Assembly (NCBI RefSeq): GCF_042453785.1
Contig: NC_091666.1
Coordinates: forward strand, 27,424,501-27,488,500
Origin: Malus domestica
Lineage: Eukaryota > Streptophyta > Magnoliopsida > Rosales > Rosaceae
Length of the DNA stretch: 64,000 bases
Reading direction: 5' to 3'
The notes beneath the pieces are model-generated. The model made no database searches. It saw only the letters and a list, made by a program, of their open reading frames with translations, and had not been told where the DNA came from. Numbering within the stretch: the first letter of the stretch is position 1; each line of letters begins with the position of its first letter. A program made the position numbers and the translations under genes. Positions 33,201 to 44,323 of this stretch are shown piece after piece.

Positions 33201-36200
33201 CTTCCATTCCCTCAACCCTACCATCACCCCCTACCCAACGCCCCCTTCAAGTTCATACTCGTATGCCCTCTCGCCCTCCCCATTTCCCGCCACGCACATC
33301 TGCCTCTCCTTTATCCCCCACAGCTTCTTCCCCCCAACCTGCTTTCCCCATAACTCCTACCCCTCCGTCAGCCCCTGGAGCAAACCTACCACCTGTTGCC
33401 CCCGCTGCATCCGTTTCATCTACTCCCGAGGTAAGTGATCTGTCTCACTCCATGGTTACTCGCAGCAAAGTTGGTGTTCGAAAACCTAATCCCAAATATG
33501 TTTTTGTTACTACTTTTTCTGATGCTTTGGTTGAGCCTACCTGTTTTAGTCAGGCACACAAACACACTGAATGGCGCAAAGCCATGGCTGACGAGTTTAC
33601 TGCATTACAACACAATGGTACCCGGACCTTGGTCCCATTCCACCACACTATGAACGTTCTCCCCAACAAATGGGTCTACAAAATCAAGCGGCGCTTTGAT
33701 GGTTCCATCGAACGATACAAAGCACGGTTAGTCGCCAATGGGTTTCATCAACAAGAAGGTTTGGACTATGGTGAGACGTTCAGCCCCGTCGTCAATCATG
33801 CCACCATTCGGCTGATTCTCTCCATTGCTATTCACTACAATTGGCCGCTTCGGCAACTCGATGTCCAAAACGCTTTCCTTCATGGTTCTCTAAATGAAGA
33901 TGTCTATATGCGCCAACCTCCAGGCTTTGTTGATTCTCAACGTCCCACTCATGTGTGCAAATTACAACGGTCTCTCTATGGCCTTAAACAAGCTCCTCGT
34001 GCATGGTTCCAATGTTTTTCCCAACACTTGGAACATTTGGGGTTTGTTTCTTCTCATGCCGACTCTTCATTATTTACTTTCTTTGATGGCTCCGTCGTCC
34101 TTTACTTGTTAATATACGTGGATGACATCCTTATTACTGGTAATAGCACGGATCATATTGCTCGCTTAATTCAACAGTTGGGCGTTCTTTTTTCCATGAA
34201 GGATCTTGGCCCCCTTCATTACTTCTTAGGAATGGAAGTTCATCGTACTGCTGCCGGCCTTCATCTTACTCAAGCAAAATATATCACTGATCTTCTTAAA
34301 CGTACTAATATGCTGGACTGCAAGCCTATTTCGGCCCCCGCTATTCCTGGCCGACGCCTCAGCTTATCAGATGGAGAACCATTGTCTGATCTTACAGAAT
34401 TCCGCAGTGTTGTAGGGGCCTTGCAATATCTTCTTTTCACTCGTCCTGATATCACCTTTGCTGTAAATCAGGTTTGCCAGTTCATGCATCGGCCAACCAG
34501 TCCATTGGGTTGCTGTTAAACGCATCCTTCGTTACCTTAAAGCGACTCCGAATCATGGCATTGTTTACAAACCGAGTCCCCTTCACCTCACTGCCTATGC
34601 TGATGCGGACTATGCCGGCGATCCTGACGACCGTCGTTCTACTGGTGGCTACTGTATTTTCCTTGGTGATAACCTTATCTCCTGGAGCTCCAAGAAACAA
34701 CGAGGTGTCTCTCGCTCCAGCACCGAAGCTGAATACCGCCAGCTTGCGTACACTGCTGCGGCGCTCTCTTGGTATCGCACCTTATTTCGAGAGCTTCATC
34801 TCCCGCTTGCTCCTCCCCGCATCTGGTGCGACAACATCAGTGCCATTTCTGTAGCCTCTAATCCCGTCTATCAACAACGCATGCGACATGTGGAGGTGGA
34901 CTATCATTATGTTCGGGAAAAGGTCACTCGCAATGAACTCACTATTCGCTATGTCTCCTCTGTTGACCAGCTGGCTGATCTTCTTACTAAAGGTCTCTCT
35001 GCTGCCCGCTTTACTTTTCTGCTCTCCAAACTACCAGTTCGTGGCCTCCCTGTCAGTTTGCGGGGGAGTGATAAACCAGTCTCCCACAAGAACAAGGATG
35101 TTCCATCCTTCTCCGCTCAGGATGTTCATTCCTATACAGATACTTGAGCAGCAGCCGAGTTCTAGTTTGATTAGTAGTTTGTTTCCGATACTGCTTGTAA
35201 TTGAACTTTCTGTATTCTACTACATGTCTACTTTGTAATGCTATATATATCAATACTAATTGGCTCACTCAATTCATTGAGTTGAGTTTCATAAATCATA
35301 TCTTTCAGTACCCAGATACTTAAATGCCGAATTTTGATGCAGAAATAGTTGGATTACAATTTCGGGTTATATTCTGATATCATTGTGTATAAATTTTTTT
35401 GTTGTTGTATGAGCAGAATCATATCCATACCATGAGACAGAAGTCTCCGGATCCACGAAGGAAAGAGGGTTGCGTGGCAAATTGAATAAGGTTGTCCTGG
35501 CCTATAGTGGTGGCTTAGACACATCAGTCATTGTTCCGTGGTTAAGGTATGCCCCATTTTTTTTCTTCCCTGAAAAGGCCTTCAAGTGCTTATGTCTCAT
35601 GAGAGTATAAAACTCATCCTGTTTGGATTCAAATATTGAAAGTTCTAGACTTTTGTTGAGGAACAATAACTTTCATGCATTAGAGCCATGATTTGCACCC
35701 ATATCCAGATTCCAATAGGTTTTGAGATACTTGGATTGTTGTCTTGTCATACTGTGTGACGGAATCGTTGAGATAATTGCTTTGGACTGCAACTGATAAG
35801 GACCAAACATAACGACGTCTGATTAAACATTACTGGAATTCCATTTGGATAGTTCTAGTTCTCCTGTGTGCTGCATGCATCCTCATATATGTATTCCAGG
35901 CACCATTTCCCTAACTCAATGCTAGTGCATATTGATGCATTCTACACGGTTGATATACGACCTTTTAATTCTGATTGTTAACTTTGTTGTTCTTGTTTGA
36001 TACTTTTTTACTTGCAGGGAGAACTATGGTTGTGATGTTGTTTGCTTCACTGCCGATGTTGGTCAAGTAAGTTAGAAGTAGCAACATCTACTTAAAAGTC
36101 AAAAGTTTCTTGTTTCATGCTATGTACTTTAAGATAGTTATTATTGGTTTGACTTGCATGGTTGCTACCTTATTCCAAATCATTAGGGTATAAAAGAATT

Positions 36201-37850
36201 GGATGGTCTGGAAAAGAAGGCCAAGGCCAGTGGGGCTTCTCAGTTAGTAGTGCAGGATCTAAAGGAGGAGTTTGTAAAGGACTACATATTCCCTTGCTTG
36301 CGGGCAGGTGCAATATATGAGAGGAAATACTTGCTGGGGACTTCAATGGCCCGCCCTCTTATTGCTAAGGTGATCTCTCAGTTTGATTTTCGGAATTCAT
36401 TACCTCTGTAGATTGATACATCCACAGTCAAGACAAATGTAAAGAAAAAGGTATTACCTTTTGAATTTCTTGTGAAATGCTTGTGCTCTTCTGAGGTCTA
36501 TTCTCTCCGGTTGGTTTCTGATAGATCTGCGTATAGCTCCGTAGCAGCTCAATTTGAGAATTTTTACCACGTCAATGTCATGATAAATCTATTACTGTTC
36601 TCATTAGACCAAATAATATAACTATTACTTCATACAGTGACATTTTTTGGGGACAAATTTCGTACAAATGATGAAACAGGCCATGGTTGATGTTGCAAAA
36701 GAAGTTGGAGCTGATGCTGTAGCTCATGGATGCACCGGGAAAGGAAATGATCAGGCATGCCTTCTAATTCAAAGCGTTTAATATTACAACTCATGTACTC
36801 CTTATGACACAATCTCTTGTCTGTTTAGGTTCGCTTTGAGCTGACATTTTTCGCTCTCAATCCCAAACTAAATGTTGTGGCTCCTTGGAGGGAGTGGGAT
36901 ATTACAGGCAGAGAAGATGCTATTGAATACGCTAAGAAACATAATGTGCCTGTCCCAGTGACAAAGAAATCCATATACAGCAGAGACGGCAATTTATGGC
37001 ACCTTAGTCATGAGGTAAATTCTTACAACTCTTTTTTGTCTGGAAAATTGCCAACTTTTCATATGAAATCTTTCTGATTGAGCTCTAAAATTATCTATTG
37101 CCGTTTGTCTTCATGATGATGGAATTGATCAAAGGGTGACATTTTGGAGGACCCGGAGAATGAGCCTAAGAAGGATATGTTCATGTTAACAGTCGATCCA
37201 GAAGATGCACCAAATGAACCTGAGTAAGTTCCACCTGATATGTGTTTTAGCTCCTACTGTGTACGCTGAGTACGTTTCTAACCCATGCTCTCGTTTCCTA
37301 TAGGTATGTAGAAATCGGAATTGTTTCAGGAATTCCGGTTTCGGTCAATGGGAAAGAGCTTTCACCGGCCTCTCTACTTGATCATCTAAATCAGATTGGT
37401 GGAAAACACGGAATTGGCCGTGTGGACATGGTTGAAAACCGGCTAGTTGGCATGAAGAGCCGTGGAGTCTATGAAACTCCTGGAGGCACCATCCTCTTCA
37501 CTGCTGCACGAGAGCTTGAGTCTTTAACACTGGACCGAGAAACAATGCAAGTTAAAGACTCATTAGCCCTCAAGTACGCGGAGCTGGTGTACGCAGGCAG
37601 GTGGTTCGACCCACTTCGCGAGTCAATGGATTCGTTCATGAAGGAAATCTCTAAAACAACCACCGGATCAGTAACTCTGAAGCTGTACAAGGGTTCGGTT
37701 ACTGTGACGAGCCGGAAGAGCCCATACAGCCTGTACAGGCAGGACATCGCATCGTTCGAGAGCGGGGATATATATGATCAAGCTGATGCTGCTGGGTTCA
37801 TTAGGCTGTATGGCCTTCCCATTAGGGTTCGAGCAATGCTCGACGCTTGA
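30250..37850 (+). CDS. Argininosuccinate synthase, copy 1, with shortened N-terminus
   Basis: Joins citrulline and aspartate with ATP to make argininosuccinate, the penultimate step of arginine synthesis, normally in plastids. Eight exons: 30250-30298, 35417-35546, 36018-36066, 36187-36369, 36680-36754, 36829-37014, 37135-37223, 37304-37850, giving 435 residues with intact phases. The PP-loop SGGLD is at 47-51, and [12 protein letters not shown] and the C-terminal domain are all present. Compared with copy 2, the first ATG is mutated to GTG, 12 bases are lost nearby, and a deletion fuses the start of old exon 2 (ESYPYH) to the middle of old exon 4 (ETEVSGS). This removes about 58 residues of transit peptide but keeps the frame. 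Intron 1 holds a complete copia element. The intron after NDQ has a GC donor. It may encode a cytosolic or mistargeted enzyme. Confidence 0.88.
30396..30634 (+). repeat. 5' LTR of the young copia element
   Basis: Begins TGATAAACCAGTCTCCCACA and ends ATCATATCTTTCA. By eye it differs from the 3' LTR only at one T/C position in the ATGTTATATATAT stretch. Confidence 0.95.
30722..35147 (+). pseudogene. copia Gag-Pol, near-complete but frameshifted in RNase H
   Basis: The first 1265 codons (30722-34519) read openly through Gag (UBN2-type), a zinc knuckle ([14 protein letters not shown]), protease (LFDSGANSH), GAG-pre ([10 protein letters not shown]), integrase ([18 protein letters not shown]) and reverse transcriptase ([27 protein letters not shown]). 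Near 34490-34500 the frame shifts. The rest of RNase H ([30 protein letters not shown]) continues in another frame to about 35147. The integrase also carries an in-frame 18 bp tandem duplication (32696-32731, KHRHIV twice). Gene order with integrase before reverse transcriptase makes it Ty1/copia. The frameshift means this copy cannot make a full polyprotein alone. Confidence 0.92.
35069..35307 (+). repeat. 3' LTR of the young copia element
   Basis: 239 bases, preceded by the purine tract GCGGGGGAG and followed by the target duplication GTACC. Confidence 0.95.
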
Positions 37851-38609
37851 ATGGCGAATCTTCAATGGCTATGTTAGTTTTTGTTTGTAATGTTATGTAG
37901 CCAGTTGTTTTAGACAAGAATTTAAGTGTGGTTCAACTTCTAATTGTTTCTTTTAATAAACAGAAAACGAGTAATTATATAAAGGGTTTAATATGTGAGT
38001 AATTGTTGATAGTAATTTTACTTATTTATTAAATACACAAATGGAATTTATTATAAAATTGTAATAAAAATAAAACTAGAAGACATTAAGATTTTAAAAT
38101 GCGCTAGTCGGGCGGAGGGTATGGGCCTAGTGCCTAGGTATGTAGACAGGGACCTAGATCATTTTTTAATTATTTTTAATTGAATTTATTATGTTCTACT
38201 TATACTAAAAAATACATGAATGCATTGGAATACTTAAATTATAAAATAGAATGACATATAAATTATAAAGTGCTAGAACATATTCAAAACATGGGAAACA
38301 AGCATGTAATTACTGTTCATTCAAGTATACAACAAGTCTCATATAATTTATTGAAAAAATAAAATTCAAGTTATCTATTATCAATTTATGTGAAAATCAT
38401 GACCTCGGCGGGCGCCTTAGCAAGTCTTGGTGCCCTTTCTTATTTTTTAAACGCCTAAGAATTGGTCAGCTGCCTAACCCCTAGGTAGCGCTTGGTGGAG
38501 ACTTTTAGAACACTAGAAGACATAAATCAGACAACAAAAAGTATATAACTCATAATTTTAATCAAACGTTCAAGTCACTTAATCAAATATTGACTACACA
38601 CGAAATATA
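37851..38609. other. Argininosuccinate synthase copy 1 3' flank with duplicated MITE
   Basis: Contains the 3' UTR and, at 38087-38511, a roughly 425 bp element. Near its ends are inverted GCGCTAG/TAGCGC-type motifs, and it is bounded by 12-base direct repeats ACTAGAAGACAT (38075-38086, 38512-38523). A related block follows copy 2 (about 43105-43540), so the element was present before the gene duplication. No gene is seen. Confidence 0.55.
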
Positions 38610-38965
38610 TAGGAATAGAAGCCACTTATTACGGTATAGTAGTATACCTCTTCACTTGTAAGTGAGAGGTCTTAGGTTCGATTCTCACTAAAAGCAAATT
38701 TAAACCACATTATTATGGCTAACCCATTATTCGACTTATTCAACTCCCTCGCTTCTTTACTATAGATAATATCGTTTCACGTTTATTCTCGTTGAATATA
38801 ACCGGTCCAATATATGGCTTGAACTAAATTCCTAACCTCAAATTTTCATTAGGCCACTTAGTACTACATTTTAGTAGTATTCATCTTCAATTGTAAGTAA
38901 AATATCTTAGGTTTAATTTTTGCCAAAGATGAATTTAAACCACATTATTGCTAGTCTATTGTGAA
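38610..38965 (+). repeat. SINE-like dispersed repeat, copies 2 and 3
   Basis: 38610-38855 matches 28715-28955 and contains a B-box-like AGGTTCGATTCTCAC. A second partial unit starts at 38857 (GCCACTTAGTACTACATTTT). They lie head to tail. Confidence 0.6.
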
Positions 38966-38975
38966 GCCATGTCCA

Positions 38976-39238
38976 CCATTGGTTTTATGATGAAACATCA
39001 AATTTCTTCATGGTATCAAAGCAGGCTTTCCAACCTGTGAAGCCAAATGGTCACACACGCTCCACGTCACCCTGTACTGTTGTCCACGTGTTCAGCATGA
39101 AGATTCGCCATGCATGAGGGGACATGTTGAGAATGAGTCCCACACTGATGAGAGAAGAGACCTTGTATGAGTTTATAAGTAAATTGAGCTACTTCATACA
39201 TGCTAATTGATTTTATGGTCGAACCTTAACTTTCTTCA
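38976..39238 (+). mobile_element. Truncated TRIM retrotransposon
   Basis: An LTR end (TTTCTTCA at 39003-39010) is followed at once by a primer-binding site TGGTATCAAAGCAGGC. Then come about 100 bp of non-coding interior, a purine tract GAGGGGACA and a 114 bp LTR (39125-39238) that starts TGTTGAGAATGAGTCCCACA. The ends of the two LTR parts match (TTTTATG...TTTCTTCA). The 5' LTR is truncated. This tiny non-coding layout is that of terminal-repeat retrotransposons in miniature. Confidence 0.75.
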
Positions 39239-39425
39239 AAATATATAATATTTTTTTTTTGTCAAAGAAAAAAAAAATTCACTAGAGAAGAAAATAATAA
39301 GTCAATACCCTCACAACGATCCAGGAAAATGACGTCAATAGACACACGTGTAGGAAGAGAAAAAAAAAAATAGAAACTTTTCTGCTGCAAACGCAGTCTT
39401 TTGTGGGGGGTTATTTTAGTCAGAG

Positions 39426-39432
39426 TATAAAA
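39426..39432 (+). promoter_or_regulatory. TATA box of argininosuccinate synthase copy 2
   Basis: TATAAAA lies about 265 bases upstream of the ATG, in a promoter block closely matching that of copy 1. Confidence 0.7.
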
Positions 39433-39692
39433 AACATCGTATTGGATCTTTTCCAATTTTTAATTTTTTTTTGGTATAAACCTCTACAATAAAACCCTAA
39501 AACCGAGAGACGCTCACACACACACAGAGCTACTCAAACTACAAAACCACCGTCTGCCGTTCGCCACTCCTCACCATCGGCCGTTATCGCCGCCGCTAAC
39601 CTCCGATCACGTAAGTTTCCTTTCTTCTTATTCCTGAGCAATTCTACTCTTCTTCTCCGTTTAACTTCTATTTGATCTCAGCCGCCGCCACC

Positions 39693-42600
39693 ATGGCCCA
39701 ATTGAAGTCCATGTCCGCCTGCTCCGCCGCCAATCTCACTTTTCAAGCTCCCAAAAGAGGTACATTTTCACTTTCCTGTAGCGAGGCTGATTAAATTCGA
39801 GAACAAAATTTAAATTTTTCTGGATTTAGACAATTTGAGGAGAAATGAGCAGTACCCAGATACTTAAATGCTTAAAATTTGATGGAGAAATAGTTGGATT
39901 ACGATTTGGTGCTGTATTGTGATATCAATGTGTATAATTTGTTTTTGTTGCATGAGCAGAATCATATACATTTCATGGCAGAGTTTGTTGTCCGGGGAGG
40001 TTATCTTCGTTTCAAGAGGTAGCTATACCGATATCCATAATGCATTGTGTACATCAATTTTCCCTTTCCTTATAATATACTGTAGTTACTAATTTGCAGT
40101 TCTCTCGTTTGCTAATTGGAGTTGTTCTAAATCTGTTTCTGCAGTTGGGGGCAAGAAAGAGTGAGCTTCAGGGGACTGCATTTGCAGTTACGAGTGGCAA
40201 TGGAAGTGTAAGAGCTCATAACAAGCAAGGTGCGGTTGCCTAATCAGAGGTTCTTTCACATGAACGTTAGATAGTTAGAGAGATAAATGAGCTATTGAGA
40301 TGCCTATATATCATATTTAATTTTTTAAGTTCACTCATTCATTCATTCTGTAATGTATTCGGTATTAGATGCCAATCTGATCTTTACCTTCATTTGTATG
40401 CAGCTATTAGAGCAGCGCTACCCACTTACAATGAGACAGAAGCATCTGGATCCACGAAGGAAAGAGGGTTGCGTGGCAAATTGAATAAGGTTGTCCTGGC
40501 CTATAGTGGTGGCTTAGACACATCAGTCATTGTTCCGTGGTTAAGGTATGCCCCATTTTTTTTCTTCCCTGAAAAGGCCTTCAAGTGCATATGTCTCATG
40601 AGAGTATTAAACTCATCATGTTTGGTTTCAAATATTGAAAGTTATAGACTTTTGTTGAGGAACAATAACTTTCATGCATTAGAGCCATGATTTGCACCCA
40701 TATCCAGATTTCAATAGGTTTTGAGATACTTTGATTGTTGTATTGTCATACTCTGACGGAATTGTTGAGATAATTGCTTTGGACTGCAACTGATAAGGAC
40801 CAAACATAACTACGTCTGATTAAACATGACTGGAATTCCATTTGGATAGTTCTAGTTCTCCTGTGTGCTGCATGCATACTCATTTATGTATTCCAGGCAC
40901 CATTTCCCTAACTCAATGCTAATGCATATTGATGCATTCTACACAGTTGATATACGATCTTTTAATTCTGATTGTTAACTTTGTCGTTATTGTTTGATAC
41001 TTTTTTACTTGCAGGGAGAACTATGGTTGTGATGTTGTTTGCTTCACGGCTGATGTTGGTCAAGTAAGTTAGAAGTAGCAACATCTACTTCAAAGTCAAA
41101 AGTTTCTTGTTTCATGCTATGTACTTTAAGATAGTCATTATTGGTTTGACTTGCGTGGTTGTTGCCTTATTCCAAATCATTAGGGTATAAAAGAATTGGA
41201 TGGTCTGGAAAAGAAGGCCAAGGCCAGTGGGGCTTCTCAATTAGTAGTGCATGATCTAAAGGAGGAGTTTGTAAAGGACTACATATTCCCTTGCTTGCGG
41301 GCAGGTGCAATATATGAGAGGAAATACTTGCTGGGGACTTCAATGGCCCGCCCCGTTATTGCTAAGGTGATCTCTCAGTTTGATTTTCGGAATGCTCTGT
41401 TAGTTATAAATTCATTACCTCTGTAGATTGATACATCCACTGTCAAGACAAATGTAAAGAAAAAGGTACTACCTTTTGAATTTCTTGTGAAATGCTTATG
41501 CTCTTCTGAGGTCTATTCTCTCTGGTTGGTTTCTAATAGATCTGTGAATAGCTCCTTAGCAGCTCAATTTGAGAATTTTTACCACGTCAATGTCATGATA
41601 AATCTATTACTGTTCTCATTAGACCAAATAATATAACTATTACTTCATACAGTGACATTTTTTGGGGACAAATTTCGTACAAATGATGAAACAGGCCATG
41701 GTTGATGTTGCGAAAGAAGTTGGAGCGGATGCTGTAGCTCATGGATGCACCGGGAAAGGAAATGATCAGGCATGCCTTCCAATTCAAAGCGTTTAATGTT
41801 ACAAAAACTCATGTACTCCTGACACAATCTCTTGTCTGTTTAGGTTCGCTTTGAGCTGACGTTTTTCGCTCTCAATCCCAAACTAAATGTTGTGGCTCCT
41901 TGGAGGGAGTGGGATATTAGAGGCAGAGAAGATGCTATTGAATACGCTAAGAAACATAATGTGCCTGTCCCAGTGACAAAGAAGTCCATATACAGCAGAG
42001 ATGGCAATTTATGGCACCTTAGTCATGAGGTTCTTTACAACTCTCTTTTTTGTCCAGAAAATTTCCTACTTTTCATATGAAATATTTCTGATTGAGCTCT
42101 AAAATTCTCTCTTGTCGTTTGTCTATATGATGATGGAACTGATCAAAGGGTGACATTTTGGAAGACCCGGAGAATGAGCCTAAGAAGGATATGTTCATGT
42201 TAACAGTCGATCCAGAAGATGCACCAAATGAACCAGAGTAAGTTCCACCTGATCATATGTGTTTTAGCTCTTACTGTGTGCGCTGAGTACGTTTCTAACC
42301 CATGCTCTCGTTTCCTATAGGTACGTAGAAATCGGAATTGTTTCAGGAATTCCGGTTTCGGTCAATGGGAAAGAGCTTTCACCGGCCTCTCTACTTGATC
42401 ATCTAAATCAGATTGGTGGAAAACACGGAATTGGCCGTGTGGACATGGTTGAAAACCGGCTAGTTGGCATGAAGAGCCGTGGAGTCTATGAAACTCCCGG
42501 GGGCACCATCCTCTTCGCTGCTGCACGAGAGCTTGAGTCTTTAACACTGGACCGAGAAACAATGCAAGTTAAAGACTCGTTAGCCCTCAAGTACGCGGAG

Positions 42601-42867
42601 CTGGTATACGCAGGAAGGTGGTTCGACCCACTTCGCGAGTCATTGGATTCGTTCATGGAGGAAATCTCGAAAACAACCACTGGATCAGTAACTCTGAAGC
42701 TGTACAAGGGTTCGGTCACTGTGACGAGCCGGAAGAGCCCTTATAGCCTGTACAGGCAGGACATCTCGTCGTTCGAGAGCGGGGATATATATGATCAAGC
42801 TGATGCTGCTGGGTTTATTAGGCTGTATGGCCTTCCCATTAGGGTTCGAGCAATGCTCGACGCTTGA
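39693..42867 (+). CDS. Argininosuccinate synthase, chloroplastic, copy 2 (full length)
   Basis: Same reaction as copy 1. Ten exons: 39693-39759, 39960-40018, 40145-40229, 40404-40545, 41015-41063, 41184-41366, 41695-41769, 41844-42029, 42149-42237, 42321-42867. The total is 493 residues, about the usual plant length. Residues 1 to about 75 are Ser/Ala/Arg-rich with little acidity and form a plausible plastid transit peptide. The ATP-binding SGGLD is at 105-109; [15 protein letters not shown] and the C-terminal multimerisation region follow. The start is an ATG in good context (CCACCATGG). Intron 7 (after NDQ) uses a GC donor. The donor after SHE is GTTCTT, where copy 1 has GTAAAT. Introns retain close similarity to copy 1, indicating recent tandem duplication. 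Confidence 0.95.
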
Positions 42868-43970
42868 AGGGCGAATCTTCAATGGCTATGTAAGTTTTTG
42901 CTTGTAATGTTATGTTAGCCAGTTGTTTTAAACAAGAATTTAATCGTGGTTCAACTTCTAATTGTTTCTTTTAATAAACAGAAAGCGAGTAATTATATAA
43001 AGGCCTTAATCGTGTTTTAAACAAGAATTTTACTTATTTGTTAAATTCACAAATGGAATTTATTATAAATTTGTAAAAAAAAAAAAAACTAGGAGACATA
43101 AGGTTCTAAAAGGCACCAATTAGGCGGAGGGTAGGGAGGGACCTAACGCTTAGGCATCTAGACAGGGACCTAAATCGTTTTTTATTTTATTTTATATATT
43201 AATTGAATTTATTATTTTCTATTTACACTAAGAAATACATAAATGTATTGGAATACATAAATTGCAAATAAAATAACATAAATTATGAAGTACGATAACA
43301 TATTCAAAACATGCAGAACAAACACGTAATTATTGTTCATCCAAGCCTAACAAGTCTCATACAATTTAATGAAAAAATAAAATGCAAGTTATCTATTATC
43401 TGTTTAAGTGAGAGTCATGACCTAGGCACCCGCCTTGACAGGTCTAGGAGTCATTTTTATTTTTTAAACGCTGAAGAATTAATTGTAGCGGTGGTCAGCC
43501 GCTTAGCCCCTACGCAGCATTAGGTGGAGACTTTTTGAAAACTAGAAGACATAAAACAAACAACAAAAAGTATATAACTCACAATTTTATGAATCTCGAA
43601 GGTTAAATTGATTAAAATCAAACATTCAAGTCACTCAATCAAATCTTGACTACACACTAAATTACTATTAGCGACATATTGATCAAATATCATTGTGACT
43701 ATTACAAATGTACATGGTCGTGTAATTTCTTTTTTCATCTATTTTTTCAAAAAAATTAAGAAATTGTTCTTGGCATTCTAAAAATCTTATTTTGCATTAT
43801 AGACTCTATCAGAAAGAAAAATACAGTTGTAAAGAGGGCAAAATAAAAAATTTGAAATGCTAATAATAGTTTTAAAAAATAATTGTTTATATTTAACTTC
43901 CCTCTTTTGGTAAACTTGTTCATAATATTAACATACTTTTTAGCATATTCTTACAATATCCTTTAAAAAA
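42868..43970. other. 3' flank of copy 2 with duplicated MITE
   Basis: Carries the 3' UTR and the copy of the roughly 425 bp element also found after copy 1 (here about 43105-43540, bounded by ACTAGGAGACATA and ACTAGAAGACATA). The remainder is AT-rich and without a gene. Confidence 0.55.
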
Positions 43971-44146
43971 TAAAATATTAACAAAAGGGTCTAAAATTAC
44001 CATTAAAATTTCAATAGCAGTGGGCATGTGGGGAACGATCTCACACTCACAGCATCTATAAAATATTAACAAAAGGGTCTAAAATTACCATTAAAATTTC
44101 AATAGCAGTGGGCATGTGGGGAACGATCTCACACTCACAGTATCTA
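43971..44146. repeat. 88 bp tandem duplication in the adenylate kinase-like promoter
   Basis: Two head-to-tail copies of an 88-base unit (TAAAATATTAACAAAAGGGT ... ACTCACAG) differ at about one position by eye (GCATCTAT versus GTATCTAT). They end about 180 bases upstream of the start codon. Confidence 0.9.
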
Positions 44147-44323
44147 TTTTTCTGTTGAACGAAGTTAAGAACTTCGCCCTCGTACCGTGGGCCCCACATA
44201 CGTGGCAGCCTACTGCTCTCTCGCTTTAAACTCTCGTAACTCGCTTTCCCGGTCTCAGCGGCTCAGCCCTACTCACGGTCCGTCTACCGGGTCTCCATAC
44301 GACTACCTCTCCCTCCCTTTGCC

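Larger units (their letters stand above)
30396..35307 (+). mobile_element. Young Ty1/copia retrotransposon in intron 1 of argininosuccinate synthase copy 1
   Basis: 4912 bp with 239 bp LTRs at 30396-30634 and 35069-35307 that differ at one base by eye, plus a 5 bp target duplication GTACC (30391-30395, 35308-35312). After the 5' LTR comes a primer-binding-like TGGTATCACGAGCC (initiator tRNA-Met type). A purine tract GCGGGGGAG precedes the 3' LTR. The element lies in the same orientation as the host gene. Copy 2 of the gene has the empty site (GAGCAGTACCCAGATACTTA), so insertion came after the gene duplication. The near-identical LTRs indicate recent activity. Confidence 0.97.

Noticed and set aside
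30722..34519. Treating the 1265-residue open frame as a host gene
   Set aside because: It lies between LTRs with a target duplication and encodes Gag, integrase and reverse transcriptase; it is a retrotransposon.
36412..36450. A possible extra exon in argininosuccinate synthase ([13 protein letters not shown]) between the exons ending ARPLIAK and starting AMVDVA
   Set aside because: Plant enzymes, as I recall them, run directly from IAK to AMVDVA, and adding the segment would insert residues into a conserved region. It is treated as intron.
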